Origin: Methanohalophilus portucalensis
GTDB lineage: Archaea > Halobacteriota > Methanosarcinia > Methanosarcinales > Methanosarcinaceae
Direction: 5' to 3'
NCBI RefSeq assembly: GCF_002761295.1
Contig: NZ_CP017881.1
Span: 1,537,069-1,601,068 of the forward strand
DNA length: 64,000 bases
Numbering within the stretch: position 1 is the stretch's first letter; each line of letters opens with the position of its first letter. Shown in pieces: positions 34,439 through 45,113 of this stretch. A program made the position numbers and the translations under genes. A model generated the notes under the pieces. It searched no databases. It worked only from the letters and a program-made list of their open reading frames with translations, and had not been told where the DNA came from.

Positions 34439-35968
34439 TTAATGGGCAAAAGCCAGGTTTTCAGTAGTGGTATGATCCGGTCGGGTGTGAATCGGGAGTT
34501 GAATTGTGAACTCACTACCCTTTCCTTCTACGCTTTCCACCAGGATTTGACCGTTGTGACCTTCAATGATTTTCTTGCAGATGTAGAGGCCAATGCCAGT
34601 CCCTCCATATTTTCTTCTGGTGGAGCCATCTACCTGATAAAAGCTTTTAAAAATGTTTTCTAATTTGTCTTTGGCTATCCCAATTCCGGAATCCCTTATT
34701 TTCATCTCGACGTATTTGCCTGTTCTACTGGTGGAAACTTTTATTTTACCATTTGCAGGAGTAAACTTGATTGCATTATCGAGTATATGGAATATAGCAT
34801 TTTTCAGATATATTTCATCAACATTTATATGTGGAATATTTTCCAGGCTTCTTTCAAGTGTCAGGTTGTATTTTGTAAAATTAATTGGCAGGTCATTCAG
34901 GACCTTGTCGAGAAGGGAATTTATATCTGTATCTTCAAAATTGTATGTCACATTATGGCTACAGTCCTCACTGGCATAGAGAAGAGCATTGACATGTTGC
35001 TGTAGCCTGTCACAATTCCTGATTATTGTAACAAGGGCGTCATTTTGCTTGTTATTAATTACGCCTAACTCGCCTTTAATGAGCAAATCGCTGAAACCTT
35101 TGATGGATGCAAGAGGTATTTGCAACTCCCTGCTTATATTGGCAAGAAATTCATTTCTCATGCCGTCCAGTTCCTGAAGTTCTTTATTTGCCTCTACAAG
35201 GGCCATTTCTGCCTGTTTTTTTTCAGTGATATCTTCACCGGAACTGATGGTACCCATGATGCCTCCCTGATCGTCTTTGAGTACAACATCATGCCAGAAA
35301 ACCAATCGTTCTTCACCTGTACGTGTAAGAATAGGTTTTTCCGAGAATTCGGGAGGTTCAATTTCCCCCTCCAGGACCATTTTATAGCCGGCTTTTATCA
35401 TATCCCTGATTCTTTCCGGCAAAAAGACATCGAACCATTTCTGTCCTATAATTTCTTCCTGGGAATACCCCAGAATTTCAGAAGCTTTCTTATTGGCAAG
35501 TACTACTTTCAGGTCTCTGTCAACTACGCCTATTATTGTTTGGGCAACGTCGATGTAAGTCTGTGCCTGGTCTCTTTCTTTTGCAAGTTTATCATAGAGG
35601 TTCTTTATTTGTAACAGGGAATTGATTCTTGTTAGAATTTCCAGATCATCTGACTGGTCGGTTATGAAATCATCTGCCCCCTCTTTCAGAGCTGCCCTTA
35701 TCTCTTTTTTGTCTGTTTTGGTGACCATAATTATGGGAAGATACTGATTACCTGTATTTTCTTTAAGTTCCCTGCAAATGCGGTAGTTAACCTCTTCAGG
35801 CATAGTATTGTCAATTATAACTATAGTCGGTGTACTTTTTTTGATAAAAGAAATAGTATCTTTTTTGGGTTCTGCTTGTAGCACACTGTATGCTGACAGA
35901 TACCCCAGCAATTCATCATTATTTTTGCTGCTTATAAGGGCAATTGAGGCTATTTTATCATCGAGCAT
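34439..35968 (-). CDS. Receiver-PAS-kinase-like protein lacking the phosphoacceptor histidine
   Basis: 509 residues: a receiver-like domain (1-~120), a PAS domain with PAC (~130-255), a HisKA-like helix region (~265-335) and an ATPase domain (~380-500). The receiver keeps the aspartate (Asp53) but lacks the N-terminal acidic pair and the C-terminal Lys of the TKP motif (reads ITDQ). The H-box reads SRELQIPL, so Arg280 sits where histidine should be. The ATPase boxes (LDNAIKFT, DSGIGIAKD, GTGIGLYI) look intact. It may bind ATP and signal by conformation, or trans-phosphorylate nothing. A single-gene transcript. Confidence 0.88.
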   Translation of the reverse strand: MLDDKIASIALISSKNNDELLGYLSAYSVLQAEPKKDTISFIKKSTPTIVIIDNTMPEEVNYRICRELKENTGNQYLPIIMVTKTDKKEIRAALKEGADDFITDQSDDLEILTRINSLLQIKNLYDKLAKERDQAQTYIDVAQTIIGVVDRDLKVVLANKKASEILGYSQEEIIGQKWFDVFLPERIRDMIKAGYKMVLEGEIEPPEFSEKPILTRTGEERLVFWHDVVLKDDQGGIMGTISSGEDITEKKQAEMALVEANKELQELDGMRNEFLANISRELQIPLASIKGFSDLLIKGELGVINNKQNDALVTIIRNCDRLQQHVNALLYASEDCSHNVTYNFEDTDINSLLDKVLNDLPINFTKYNLTLERSLENIPHINVDEIYLKNAIFHILDNAIKFTPANGKIKVSTSRTGKYVEMKIRDSGIGIAKDKLENIFKSFYQVDGSTRRKYGGTGIGLYICKKIIEGHNGQILVESVEGKGSEFTIQLPIHTRPDHTTTENLAFAH

Positions 35969-36022
35969 GTCACCGCATCCAGATACTATTAATATATTGT
36001 ATATTCATACTTATATATTAAT

Positions 36023-37159
36023 TCATTCTTTAAAAAGCCCTATGTTATCCTTGTTTAAAACATTGTCATAATTCTTATATCCCAGGATATTTGTTATCAT
36101 ATTGGTATGTTTTCCCTTTATTTTCTGCAATTCATCTGAGGTATAATCCGTAATTCCTTTCCCGAATACCTGCCCGTTGCACTCGAGTTTTACTATATCT
36201 CCGCGATCAAACTCGCCCTCTAAACCAATTACGCCCGATGGCAGGAGACTCATGCGGTTTCTTACCGCATCTCTGGCTCCTTCATCTACCATGATTGTGC
36301 CTGAGGAATGAGCCAGTAAAATCCATCGAATGCGGTTCTTATGGACTTCTCCCTCAGCTAAAAAGAGGGTGCCGATTTCTTCACCCTCCATTATTTTGAG
36401 GATTGCGTTTTGGATAGAGCTGTTTGCAATAACCATATGGCAGCCTGCTATATTGCATATCTTTGCAGCATCTATCTTTGTTCTCATGCCACCGGTTCCT
36501 TTTGTACTTGATGGGCTCCCTCCATAACTTTCTATAGTTGGTGTAATTTCAGGCACAGTTTTCAGTAATACAGCATCCGTGTGCCTTTTAGGATTTTTAT
36601 CATATAAACCATCAATATCCGATAGGAGTATCAGCAGGTCGGCTTCCATTTTGCTGGCAACCATTGCGGAAAGCCTGTCATTATCTCCAAGGGTAGCTTC
36701 TATCTCGTGCACGCAGGTACTGTCATTCTCATTGATAATCGGGATTACCCCATATTCCAGTAATGTGGATATGCTGTTTCTCAGGTTGAGATATGTTAAC
36801 CTGCTGGTGAAGGATTCGTAGGTCAAAAGAATCTGGGCAACATTGAGATCATAAGTACTAAAAGCCTCCATCCATTTTTGCATCAATATATTTTGACCAA
36901 CAGCTGCTGCTGCCTGTCTAACCGGAATTTCCCGCGGCTTACAGCCAAGTTGCATCAGGTCAATTCCCACTCCTATGGAGCCAGAGCTGACAAGGATGAC
37001 TTCTTTTTCCAGGCTGTGAAGGTATGCGACCTGGGAGGCCACATGTTTCATGAATTCCTCATTCAATCCTCCACAATCATTACTTATCGAAGTTGTTCCT
37101 ATTTTGATAATAACTTTTTTTGCGTTGTCAAGAATAACTTTTCTCTTGCTCAAAATCAC
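36023..37159 (-). CDS. proB: Glutamate 5-kinase with PUA domain
   Basis: 378 residues. The amino-acid kinase domain (about 10-270) has VIIKIGTTSI, SSGSIGVG, LNLRNSISTL and ENDSTCV motifs, and a C-terminal PUA domain spans about 280-375 (GTIMVDEGARDAVRNR then the GIGLEGEFDRGD-type turn). It phosphorylates glutamate in the first step of proline synthesis, usually with proline feedback. The gene follows proA with a 17-base gap, so proA-proB form one operon. Confidence 0.94.
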   Translation of the reverse strand: MILSKRKVILDNAKKVIIKIGTTSISNDCGGLNEEFMKHVASQVAYLHSLEKEVILVSSGSIGVGIDLMQLGCKPREIPVRQAAAAVGQNILMQKWMEAFSTYDLNVAQILLTYESFTSRLTYLNLRNSISTLLEYGVIPIINENDSTCVHEIEATLGDNDRLSAMVASKMEADLLILLSDIDGLYDKNPKRHTDAVLLKTVPEITPTIESYGGSPSSTKGTGGMRTKIDAAKICNIAGCHMVIANSSIQNAILKIMEGEEIGTLFLAEGEVHKNRIRWILLAHSSGTIMVDEGARDAVRNRMSLLPSGVIGLEGEFDRGDIVKLECNGQVFGKGITDYTSDELQKIKGKHTNMITNILGYKNYDNVLNKDNIGLFKE

Positions 37160-37176
37160 AATCCCCGGATATTATT

Positions 37177-38520
37177 TCAAATGATGTCGCTTATCTGTTT
37201 ATCCAGTTTCCTGTGGGTAAATTGTTTTGCATTATCTCCTGCATAATCGGATACCCTGTCACCATTACCCAGAAGAATATACTTGTATATCAAAAGACCT
37301 TCCATTCCTACAGGTCCCCGTGCGTGTATTTTGTTTGTGCTGATGCCAACCTCTGCACCTTTACCATACCTGAAACCGTCGGCAAATCTTGTAGAGGCAT
37401 TTACCATGACGCTTGAGGAATCCACAAGCTCGGTAAATGTGCGGCGCTTGTCCTTGTCCTTGGTGACAATGCAATCCGTATGGTGGGAACCGTACCTGTT
37501 AATATGACCAATTGCTGCATCTATTGAATCAACCATTTTCACAGACAGTATTAAATCATTATATTCAGTGCTCCAGTCTTCATCGGATGCTTTTTTCACA
37601 CCCTGGATTCCGGTGTTTTCTGCAACAGTGTATGATTTTTCATCCAGGCGGATCTCGACACCTGCTTTGAAGAATTTTTCGATCATGCCGGGCAGGAACT
37701 TGCCTGCAATATCACTGTTTACAAGCAATGTTTCCATTGCGTTGCACACTGCCGGATACTGTACTTTTGAATCATAGCAGACATCAATAGCTTTTTCCAT
37801 ATCTGCTTCATTGTCTACATAGACATGGCATATTCCGTCTGCATGACCCAGTACGGGTATCCTGGTATTATCCTGTATGAACTTTACAAAAGCGTTCGAC
37901 CCACGGGGTATGAGCAGGTCTATATAGGAATCAAGTGCCAGGATGTCCATTACTTCTTCCCGGGTTTCCATCAGTTGAAAGGCTGTTGCAGGAATATCCC
38001 CGATTTCTTTCAGGGCGCTTTTAAGTATGTTGAAAATAGTACGATTTGAATTAAAGGCCTCACTTCCGCCCTTAAAGATCGTTGCATTACCGCTTTTCAG
38101 GCACAGGGACATGATCTGCGGAACAACATCAGGACGTGACTCGAATATAACTCCTATAAGGCCGATTGGACAACTTACCTGATACAATTCCAGTCCTTCG
38201 TCAAGCTCTAAGCAGCTGAGAGTTTTGCCTGTCGGGTCTTCAAGTTTCATGACATCTCTTATACCTGCGATCATTCCATCGATCTTGCTATCATTTACTT
38301 TCAACCTGTCCACAAGAGCCTGTGAGATTTTCCCTTGATCTTTTAACTGGTCAGCAGCTTCGAGGTCCTTGCGATTTGCCTCCAGTATTGAGTTTCTATT
38401 TTGATCAAGGGCATTTGCCATTGCTTCAAGACCTTTATTTTTTAGGAGTGTATTTATGCTGGCAAGTCTGATGGAGGCATCTTTTGCTGGTATGACTTTT
38501 TTCTCTGTATTATCGGTCAT
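37177..38520 (-). CDS. proA: Glutamate-5-semialdehyde dehydrogenase
   Basis: 447 residues. It reduces glutamyl phosphate to the semialdehyde, the second step of proline synthesis. Typical motifs are IGVIFESRPDVVPQI near residue 127, LKSGNATIFKGGSEA near 143, and the catalytic cysteine in YPAVCNAMETLLV near 260. GPVGMEGLL near the C-terminus completes the family pattern. The promoter has a TATA-like run at about 38570-38585. First gene of proAB. Confidence 0.95.
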   Translation of the reverse strand: MTDNTEKKVIPAKDASIRLASINTLLKNKGLEAMANALDQNRNSILEANRKDLEAADQLKDQGKISQALVDRLKVNDSKIDGMIAGIRDVMKLEDPTGKTLSCLELDEGLELYQVSCPIGLIGVIFESRPDVVPQIMSLCLKSGNATIFKGGSEAFNSNRTIFNILKSALKEIGDIPATAFQLMETREEVMDILALDSYIDLLIPRGSNAFVKFIQDNTRIPVLGHADGICHVYVDNEADMEKAIDVCYDSKVQYPAVCNAMETLLVNSDIAGKFLPGMIEKFFKAGVEIRLDEKSYTVAENTGIQGVKKASDEDWSTEYNDLILSVKMVDSIDAAIGHINRYGSHHTDCIVTKDKDKRRTFTELVDSSSVMVNASTRFADGFRYGKGAEVGISTNKIHARGPVGMEGLLIYKYILLGNGDRVSDYAGDNAKQFTHRKLDKQISDII

Positions 38521-38604
38521 GGGAACACCTGATTATATGGTTGTAACTATGGCAAGAGCAAATAAGATCATCATATAAAAAAAGCTTTTAGCTATTTAAT
38601 TGGG

Positions 38605-38646
38605 GTTTTAAAAATAGTAGGTGAAGTAGGCAGGGAGCCTACTTCA
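38605..38646 (-). terminator. Intrinsic terminator of the mcr operon
   Basis: A perfect ten-base stem TGAAGTAGGC/GCCTACTTCA (38622-38631 with 38637-38646) has a five-base loop. In the minus direction it is followed by CCTACTATTTTTAAAA. It lies just after the mcrA stop. Confidence 0.78.
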
Positions 38647-38654
38647 TATTGTGC

Positions 38655-40385
38655 TTATTTGGCCGGGATGATGAGGGATCTCTCACCAGCAGGCTCGAAC
38701 TCACGAAGCGCACCGCGTCCGAACTCCTTCCTTGGCTGGGAGAAGTCGAATGGGAGCATTTCGTCGGCGAAACAGACCTTGATCAGTGGGTTGAGTGCAT
38801 ATGCATCTCCACGACCGGCGTGTGCTCCGGCTGCGATTGCAGCGTAGCCACCTTGGTGACCAACGTTCATTGCGTAGTTCGGATAGTTTGGACCACGGAG
38901 TTCGTGGGGCAGACCTTCATCGGACTGGTAGGAGAAGGTATTGGTTGCACCACACTGGTCCTGCAGGTCGAATCCGAAGAAACCGAGACGTCCGTGACCT
39001 TCCTTGTGCAGGTACATACAGAGATACCATGCGGAGAGACCGGCGTTTGCGTTACCGGTTGCAAGGGATCCTGCACTACCGGCGGCTGCGGACAGGACGG
39101 TTGCTCTCTGGGATCCACCGAAGTGGTCTTCAAGTGCAACTGGGTATTTCTCGTAGTTCTCGAGACCGTAGAGTGTGGACTCTGTTGCGATATCCTTGAT
39201 AACATCCATACTTGGAGCGACCTTGTTGTCGATACCCTTGTCGGCTGCACCGTCATACTTGTCGTTGATGTATTCAACGTCATAGTACAGGTTGTCATCC
39301 AGAATGTTGTTGGTGTATGCAGCAGTGGAGTACTGGGTAAAACCGACACCACCAGACATGTAGGATCCGAGCCAGATCTGGTCGTAGAGCATACAACCTG
39401 CACCGACTACCTCAAGGGTTACGTTTGCAGGATCATCTGGATTTACACGGCTGGTCTGGACGATATCTGAGAGGTTACCAAAGGTGACACCACCAGGTTC
39501 GTTTGGTGCACGTGCACGTCTTGCAGGGAGCATGTCTCCCATGTTGACAACACCTGCGTGCTTTGCTGCATAGGAAAGATCTGCTACAGCTGCTTCACCG
39601 GCACACATTCCGTATGCTGCGATGTAAGACATACCGATCTGCATTGCAGTCCACCTTGTGGTCTGACCACCGTCTGTTGTTCTGGATACGATGGTTGGGA
39701 TGTGGGCTGCCTGCCAGGTAGTATTGCCGATAGCGGATTTGAGCTGTTCTGCCTGTTCTGCAGGGAACTGTTTGTCGATGTCGATGAGGAATTGGTCATC
39801 GATCTCGTCTGCAAGTTCATCGTCACCTGTGAATATTTTCACGTAACAGTCATCGACGAGTGCAGGGTGGCTCTCTACCATGTGTTCCTGAACAACTGCA
39901 CCGCCAGGGAGTGCGTGGTTGAGCACTTCGAGGTAGTGGTTGATTGTTTCAGGGGTTACCTCGATACTCAGTCTTTTCTCGAGGGTTTCGTGGGCCATAT
40001 CCATACCGACAATACAGGTTCTGCGTATGTCGTCCCACATCTGCTGCATTGCAGCATTGTTGACATAGTGAAGGTCATCATTTTCGACCATCATGTCATC
40101 ATGGCCGGAGATGAAGGATGGTGTAAGAGCTCTCTGACCGAGAGGGATACCACCGCAGTGCATCATGGGGTTGTATCCTGCAAGACCTCTTTTTTCTGCA
40201 ATATCCTTACCGACTTTCTTCATTTCCAGTTTCCTGGGGTTCTGGTCGACACCGAGGCGGTAATATGGAATTCTCATATCTGTAATGTCGCCGCCTTCCA
40301 TCTTGTTGGTGCCGTGCTCCTTTGTGAATTTAGTTTCTAAATCTTTCTGGAACATTCTTTTTCTGTCGTCTGCCATTTTACTCAC
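38655..40385 (-). CDS. mcrA: Methyl-coenzyme M reductase subunit alpha
   Basis: 576 residues, the catalytic alpha subunit of MCR, which makes methane and the CoM-CoB heterodisulfide with coenzyme F430. It carries the residues known to be modified: His276 (AAKHAGVV), Arg290 ([14 protein letters not shown]), and the [11 protein letters not shown] motif with Gly471 (thioglycine) and Cys478 (S-methylcysteine). Phe follows the thioglycine, as in Methanosarcina. The start at 40385 is set by the ATGA overlap with mcrG. An internal ATG at residue 4 is the alternative. Last gene of mcrBDCGA, followed by a strong terminator. Confidence 0.99.
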   Translation of the reverse strand: MSKMADDRKRMFQKDLETKFTKEHGTNKMEGGDITDMRIPYYRLGVDQNPRKLEMKKVGKDIAEKRGLAGYNPMMHCGGIPLGQRALTPSFISGHDDMMVENDDLHYVNNAAMQQMWDDIRRTCIVGMDMAHETLEKRLSIEVTPETINHYLEVLNHALPGGAVVQEHMVESHPALVDDCYVKIFTGDDELADEIDDQFLIDIDKQFPAEQAEQLKSAIGNTTWQAAHIPTIVSRTTDGGQTTRWTAMQIGMSYIAAYGMCAGEAAVADLSYAAKHAGVVNMGDMLPARRARAPNEPGGVTFGNLSDIVQTSRVNPDDPANVTLEVVGAGCMLYDQIWLGSYMSGGVGFTQYSTAAYTNNILDDNLYYDVEYINDKYDGAADKGIDNKVAPSMDVIKDIATESTLYGLENYEKYPVALEDHFGGSQRATVLSAAAGSAGSLATGNANAGLSAWYLCMYLHKEGHGRLGFFGFDLQDQCGATNTFSYQSDEGLPHELRGPNYPNYAMNVGHQGGYAAIAAGAHAGRGDAYALNPLIKVCFADEMLPFDFSQPRKEFGRGALREFEPAGERSLIIPAK

Positions 40386-41137
40386 TCCTGTACAGCTGGC
40401 TTGTATCCATACATGGTTCTCTGTTCAAAGACCCTGTGTACCCATTCGAGGACTTCCTTGTCCTCCCTGTATGGGACATTGTCTACACGGTAGATTGTGG
40501 TCCTTTTTGCAGCTTCTTCGTCGGACATTGGTTTTCCGAGATCGACCTTCTTGTCGATTGGTCTTCCTACCTGGTCCTTCTGGACGATGATGGTTCCGTT
40601 TTCCAGACGTACTCTTTCGAGCATGTCAAACATTACACCATCTTCCTGAAGACGGAGGGAGTGACCGTGTACACTGGCACCACGAAGGTTTGCAAGTGCA
40701 GGGCAGGTCATTTCGGTTTCAAGCTGGAACTTTGCAAGTTCTTCCATGTCCCTTTCACGGGCTTCAACGACCTGACGGCCGGAAAGTGTACCCGGGTCTA
40801 CGCCTCTGAAGTTAATTGCAGCGTTGTAGGACCTGAAGTATGGGGTGGAAGGTGCATTGTACATTGAATCTACAAACTGTACGTATCTGATCCTGTCACC
40901 TGCTTTTGCACCATCTGTAGGTTCGACCATTTCACGGATGGAACATTCTGGTTCGCCCATTTCCGCCAGTGGTGGGTGGGTGCTTGGGTAATCTGTACCG
41001 GGAACACGGTGTCCAAGAATAATGGTTAAGTCATCATCAGAGATTTCCCTGAGTTTTTCGACTTTACCGGACATGTGTTTCCTTCTATTTTCCGCAACAC
41101 TTGTTGCTCCGGGATAAAACTGTGCTTCATATGCCAT
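40382..41137 (-). CDS. mcrG: Methyl-coenzyme M reductase subunit gamma
   Basis: About 251 residues. The gamma subunit of the MCR hexamer helps form the coenzyme-binding channel. The [21 protein letters not shown] start is typical. [20 protein letters not shown] near 50 and the [17 protein letters not shown] segment near 145 are conserved. ATG 41137 is preferred over the longer frame because GGAGTG lies seven bases before it and it matches the family start. The stop overlaps the mcrA start as ATGA. Confidence 0.98.
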   Translation of the reverse strand: MAYEAQFYPGATSVAENRRKHMSGKVEKLREISDDDLTIILGHRVPGTDYPSTHPPLAEMGEPECSIREMVEPTDGAKAGDRIRYVQFVDSMYNAPSTPYFRSYNAAINFRGVDPGTLSGRQVVEARERDMEELAKFQLETEMTCPALANLRGASVHGHSLRLQEDGVMFDMLERVRLENGTIIVQKDQVGRPIDKKVDLGKPMSDEEAAKRTTIYRVDNVPYREDKEVLEWVHRVFEQRTMYGYKPAVQE

Positions 41138-41141
41138 ATGA

Positions 41142-41753
41142 TTACACTCCTTTGTTATCAATTGATTTCATTGTGGATTTCACTGCTTTGACGAGTTCGT
41201 TTAACTTGTCTCTTGGACAAGTTTCTCCTCGCGTCACTCCAGTCACAATCTCCATCACTTTTCCCTTTGTCTGGATGTTTTTATCTTGAGGTTTTACCAA
41301 TCTAGTATGGATACCGGCCTTTGCAAAATCTTCAAAGTCCACGATTGTCTGACAGACAACCACTGCCGGCACTTCTGCATAAACCAATATTTCCCTTACT
41401 TTCCTGACAACGTGATCACGAATGTTTCCTGTATGAATGACTGCCATCTTGTGCCTGTTTATCTGTTTGATCTCCTCCGGGTTGATACCGAAGGAACCAG
41501 ATTTCATTTGTTCATCGGGAACTCCTGATCCCGAATTGAGCACAAGCACACTTACCTGTATATCTTCTTTGCGCATTCCGTAAGTCAATTCACAAATAGG
41601 CTTGGTGATATGGCGTCTTCCGGGACTCATAGCAACTGCGACTACGTCGGTCCTGCCGGCTTCGGAGAGTGTGCCTCTCTGGGCAAGTCCGCCTCCTTTA
41701 CCAAGGCCCATTCCGTGTCTGCAATCTACAACCTGGGTTTCCCGGTCAAACAT
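41142..41753 (-). CDS. mcrC: Methyl-coenzyme M reductase operon protein C
   Basis: 203 residues. McrC is not part of the MCR hexamer. Biochemical work places it in the ATP-dependent complex that activates MCR. Conserved features are CRHGMGLGKGGGLAQRGT near residue 11, VAMSPGRRHITKPICELTYG near 41, and GITRGE/TGVTRGETCPRDKL near the C-terminus. It lies between mcrD and mcrG, with spacings of six and four bases, as in other mcrBDCGA operons. Confidence 0.96.
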   Translation of the reverse strand: MFDRETQVVDCRHGMGLGKGGGLAQRGTLSEAGRTDVVAVAMSPGRRHITKPICELTYGMRKEDIQVSVLVLNSGSGVPDEQMKSGSFGINPEEIKQINRHKMAVIHTGNIRDHVVRKVREILVYAEVPAVVVCQTIVDFEDFAKAGIHTRLVKPQDKNIQTKGKVMEIVTGVTRGETCPRDKLNELVKAVKSTMKSIDNKGV

Positions 41754-41759
41754 CTGGAA

Positions 41760-42254
41760 TCATTCCTTTTCATTTGTTCTCAGGAGGTTCACCTGTGATT
41801 CGATCTTGCTTTTCGGGTCATAAAGACCATATAAGGCAGGATCGGCTTTAGGGCCTCTTTTTGCATAATCTGAAACCGTTTGCCTTGTCTGGATGAAACG
41901 CCCTTCCCGAATGTCAAAACCGCAGGGAAGTGTGTCTTCACAAATTGTATTTATATCTTCCATGACTTCTTTTCCGGCAAGTTCCAGTGTAATTCTCCCT
42001 ACAAGTACTTCCAGGCCCATCTCGGTCTTACCAAAATGTACATTTGTCCTTAATGGATGATGTACGGGTGTTCCGACAGCAGGTCCAAATGGTACTTTTG
42101 TAGGTAGGCGCGGCCCCTGTATGAATGCCCTTAGTATACCTTCCAGACTGCAAATTCTATTAAGCAGCCCCTCTACGGTATCGGGTTTAATCATACGCTT
42201 TGGGAATATCTCGATCTGTATGGGTTTTTTTGTGTCTGAAGCAGAAGTTTCCAT
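41760..42254 (-). CDS. mcrD: Methyl-coenzyme M reductase operon protein D
   Basis: About 164 residues. McrD associates with MCR and is thought to act in assembly or cofactor handling. It is not essential for catalysis. The family pattern is seen in QIEIFPKRMIKPDTVEGLLN near the N-terminus, GPRLPTKVPFGPAVGTPVHH near 60, and LPCGFDIREGRFI near 118. ATG 42254 is preferred because GAAGGT lies seven bases before it. TTG 42269 is the longer choice. Confidence 0.96.
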   Translation of the reverse strand: METSASDTKKPIQIEIFPKRMIKPDTVEGLLNRICSLEGILRAFIQGPRLPTKVPFGPAVGTPVHHPLRTNVHFGKTEMGLEVLVGRITLELAGKEVMEDINTICEDTLPCGFDIREGRFIQTRQTVSDYAKRGPKADPALYGLYDPKSKIESQVNLLRTNEKE

Positions 42255-42283
42255 TATTGGTACCTTCAATCTTTGTGACTCAT

Positions 42284-43588
42284 TTAGAGTGATTCAGCGA
42301 CTGCTTTTATTGGTTCTCTGAATTCTTTGATTGAACCGAATACGTCACCTATGAGGCCGGATGTCTTCTCGATGGAGAACATCTGGGTACCTGCATCAAG
42401 TGATACACCAGCGGATACACATGGAATTGCGAATCCTCTTGAGTGTCTGGTTACAATGTGGTTACCGTTGAATACACCGGGACCACCGCCACCATAGATA
42501 GAGTGGCTGAAGAAAGAGAATCCTACTGCAGTACCCTGTGCCCTACCCATGTCACAGCCAGGCAGGCCAGTTTCTTTCTCAATGATATCGTTGTAATACA
42601 GAATTGTGGATGACACATTCTGGGCAGCCCTGCCTGCAGCACAGTTGACCATTGTAGCGGCAAGTTGGCCGGCTGCGGCGTAAGCGTTCCACATGGATAC
42701 ATCGTTTGCCTTGTAGAAGTTGTAACCTGAAGGAGCAGTTCTGTCGACTTCGATTACATTGTCTTCAATTGCCCTTTCAACAACAGACTGTACTACGGTA
42801 CCGACTGTTCCGTCTTTACCATTGTCTTTTACAAGATCGTATACTACGTTGTTGGCGTTAAGGCCCTGGCATGCAAATCCAAGAAGCTGATGTCTCTCGA
42901 ATTCTCCGACTGCATTACCCATTTCGAACATACCTGCCTGTTCAAAGATGGAAGACAGTGCGGCTGCATTCATTGCTTTTTTCTCTGTAATTGCAGCAAT
43001 GTGGTTGGTCATGATGTTCCTCAGGGAGTAACCCAGACCTTCGTTCTTCTGTGGGATGTTCAGGATTGAAGCGATGTTTCCACCGGCCATATCCATTGTC
43101 TGTGGGTAGTTACCCCACACTGCTCCTTTGACCACAGGTGCGTTGAACATGTCAATGTTGAACATGTCAACAATGGTCTGGACGGTTGCTGCTGCACTTA
43201 CGGTAAGTGCGGAAGAGTAGTCAGCACCGGCGGTGAGCCTTGCGGTTGGAAGCTGAACAAGAAGTTGCTTGCCGCCACCGAGAGTCTCGATGTTTGTGTC
43301 GTCATCACCGTCTATCTGTACAAGTTCCTTTACGGAATCTGCAATTGCGCCAGCATTTTCGACAATATCGAGTTCCATTTCACGTCCCGGCATGTGGCGA
43401 GCCTTTCCGCCCATCTTACCGGTTGCGAGAGATTTTTGAATACCTCCCAGGTTGACTGCTACAGTCCTCTTTGTGTCTCCGATGATACGCTGAATTGCTG
43501 CGTTCCTTGTAGGAGCGAGCTCTTCAATTGCAACGCCGCTTTCTAAGAGTTTTCCTCTGTCGTCGTAGATGTCTATTTTGTCAGACAC
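42284..43588 (-). CDS. mcrB: Methyl-coenzyme M reductase subunit beta
   Basis: 434 residues. The beta subunit of MCR forms part of the active-site channel. The start is GTG 43588 ([18 protein letters not shown]), preceded by AAAGGAGG. Conserved segments include [17 protein letters not shown] near 57 and the C-terminal [25 protein letters not shown] region, in which residues contact F430 and the thiol coenzymes. First gene of the operon, divergent from mmp10. Confidence 0.98.
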   Translation of the reverse strand: MSDKIDIYDDRGKLLESGVAIEELAPTRNAAIQRIIGDTKRTVAVNLGGIQKSLATGKMGGKARHMPGREMELDIVENAGAIADSVKELVQIDGDDDTNIETLGGGKQLLVQLPTARLTAGADYSSALTVSAAATVQTIVDMFNIDMFNAPVVKGAVWGNYPQTMDMAGGNIASILNIPQKNEGLGYSLRNIMTNHIAAITEKKAMNAAALSSIFEQAGMFEMGNAVGEFERHQLLGFACQGLNANNVVYDLVKDNGKDGTVGTVVQSVVERAIEDNVIEVDRTAPSGYNFYKANDVSMWNAYAAAGQLAATMVNCAAGRAAQNVSSTILYYNDIIEKETGLPGCDMGRAQGTAVGFSFFSHSIYGGGGPGVFNGNHIVTRHSRGFAIPCVSAGVSLDAGTQMFSIEKTSGLIGDVFGSIKEFREPIKAVAESL

Positions 43589-43812
43589 GTATTTTCCTCC
43601 TTTAAGTTTTTTTTAATGGAAAGAAAATCCCCATTTGGAAAGCAACCACGCTTGAGCGAGGATATGCTGTAAGCACTTTCAGGGTGAGAATGCCTTCCAG
43701 TCGGTTTTCTTTAATTTATTCATGTCAGCAATGGAGTTTTTGCCTTTAAAACTTTTGCATTCGTTTTTTGGCCAGGCAGGATACACAATGATTATTCATG
43801 ATGTATAAAAAT
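43589..43812 (-). promoter_or_regulatory. mcr operon upstream region with two candidate TATA boxes
   Basis: Reading the minus strand, two TATA-like elements are seen, TTTTTATACAT (about 43801-43811) and GTTTTAAAG (about 43747-43757), each preceded by an AATGCAA run. Either would give a leader of more than 100 bases before mcrB. The same 292-base region serves mmp10 on the plus strand. Which box is used is not visible. Confidence 0.4.
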
Positions 43813-43880
43813 TGCATTTGATTTTTTTACTTAATTTAACCACAAAGATTTAGTAATATCTTTTTCTACCACTTGGTCAC

Positions 43881-45113
43881 ATGGAGATCGTTGCTGATAT
43901 CGGAGGCAGTCCTGGAATTGACTGCCGCGGGTTTTGTTCATATTGTTACTTTAAGAAGGTACAGGAAGTACCACCATTTGGTTGCAAGCACTGTTTTCCT
44001 TTTGCAAAGGGTTGTGATTACTGTACACGTAGTATAAGGGAATCCTATCCCGGCTTTAAACCTCTACAGATTGTAATGAGGGATGTATCCCAGAATTTAC
44101 GTTTTTCATCTTCTGAACCGGATAAATTTACCATCAGTGGGGGTGGAGATATCAGCTGCTACCCCGAGCTCAAGGAACTTGTCAGTTCACTTTCTCGTTT
44201 TGGAAAGCCCATTCATCTGGGATACACAAGCGGAAAAGGCTTTGATGATCCCGATGACGCTTCCTTTTACATTGAAAACGGTGTCAGTGAGGTTTCTTTT
44301 ACGGTTTTTGCCACTGACCCTCAACTCAGGGCCAAATACATGAATGATCCTGAGCCACAAGCATCTATTGAAATTCTTCGCCGCTTCTGTGGAGAATGTG
44401 ATGTATATGCCGCTATCGTCCTGATTCCCGGTGTAAATGATGGTGATGTCCTGGAAAAAACCCTTTCAGATCTTCAGGAAATGGGTGCAAAGGGAGCAAT
44501 ACTGATGCGTTTTGCCAACAGTCACGAAGAAGGTTTGATTCTGCGCAATTCCCCTGTTCTGGAAAATATTACTACACATTCGATAGAGGAATTTGTGACC
44601 ATAGTAAGAAATGCGGCAGAAAAATTTGATCTGCGTATCACCGGCACACCTCTTGAAGATCCTATTATAGGCTGTCCTTTTGCCATAAGAAAGGATAAAG
44701 TTGCAATGTCTAAACTTCCGGAAGTTACAAAGACCGCGACCATTGTTACCAGTAAAGCTGCCCATCCGAGATTACAGGAAGTTTTTGAGTCGCTGGATGC
44801 ACCTGTCAATGTTGTGGCAGTAGGCAAGGACATTGGATGTCTGATTACAATTGAGGATTTCCAGGCACTTGATCTGTCGCAGATAAAGGAAACTGTAATG
44901 ATCCCAGGGCGCACGCTTGCTCATGATCCTGAGATAAAATCGATCCTTTCAAATGACGGTGTAGAGAGACTTATCAGACGAGGCCCGGACCAGCTCACCT
45001 ATGACGGCGAAATGTCCATTGGTCTGGATAGGGATCAAGTTCTTTCTTTTGAAATCGAGAATCTCACCGAGCTTATCCAGCACATAAACGTAGTTGGACT
45101 TCCTGTGGAATAA
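43881..45113 (+). CDS. mmp10: Methanogenesis marker protein 10, MCR arginine methyltransferase
   Basis: 410 residues, a cobalamin-dependent radical SAM enzyme that methylates the active-site arginine of McrA. The radical SAM motif is C15-xxx-C19-xx-C22 ([13 protein letters not shown]). A second set Cys35, Cys38, Cys45 and Cys48 corresponds to the mononuclear iron loop reported for Mmp10. [16 protein letters not shown] near 92 is the SAM-binding glycine region. The gene is divergent from mcrB, so enzyme and substrate share an intergenic region. It ends directly against the polC stop codon. Confidence 0.95.
   Translation: MEIVADIGGSPGIDCRGFCSYCYFKKVQEVPPFGCKHCFPFAKGCDYCTRSIRESYPGFKPLQIVMRDVSQNLRFSSSEPDKFTISGGGDISCYPELKELVSSLSRFGKPIHLGYTSGKGFDDPDDASFYIENGVSEVSFTVFATDPQLRAKYMNDPEPQASIEILRRFCGECDVYAAIVLIPGVNDGDVLEKTLSDLQEMGAKGAILMRFANSHEEGLILRNSPVLENITTHSIEEFVTIVRNAAEKFDLRITGTPLEDPIIGCPFAIRKDKVAMSKLPEVTKTATIVTSKAAHPRLQEVFESLDAPVNVVAVGKDIGCLITIEDFQALDLSQIKETVMIPGRTLAHDPEIKSILSNDGVERLIRRGPDQLTYDGEMSIGLDRDQVLSFEIENLTELIQHINVVGLPVE

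Noticed and set aside
38649-39470. A 273-codon open frame on the plus strand opposite mcrA
   Set aside because: It lies wholly within mcrA on the other strand, its translation is Cys/Val/Thr-biased with no family motif, and highly expressed genes often leave such open antisense frames.
39558-40340. A 260-codon open frame on the plus strand opposite the 5' half of mcrA
   Set aside because: Antisense shadow of mcrA with unusual Cys/Val composition and no start signal.
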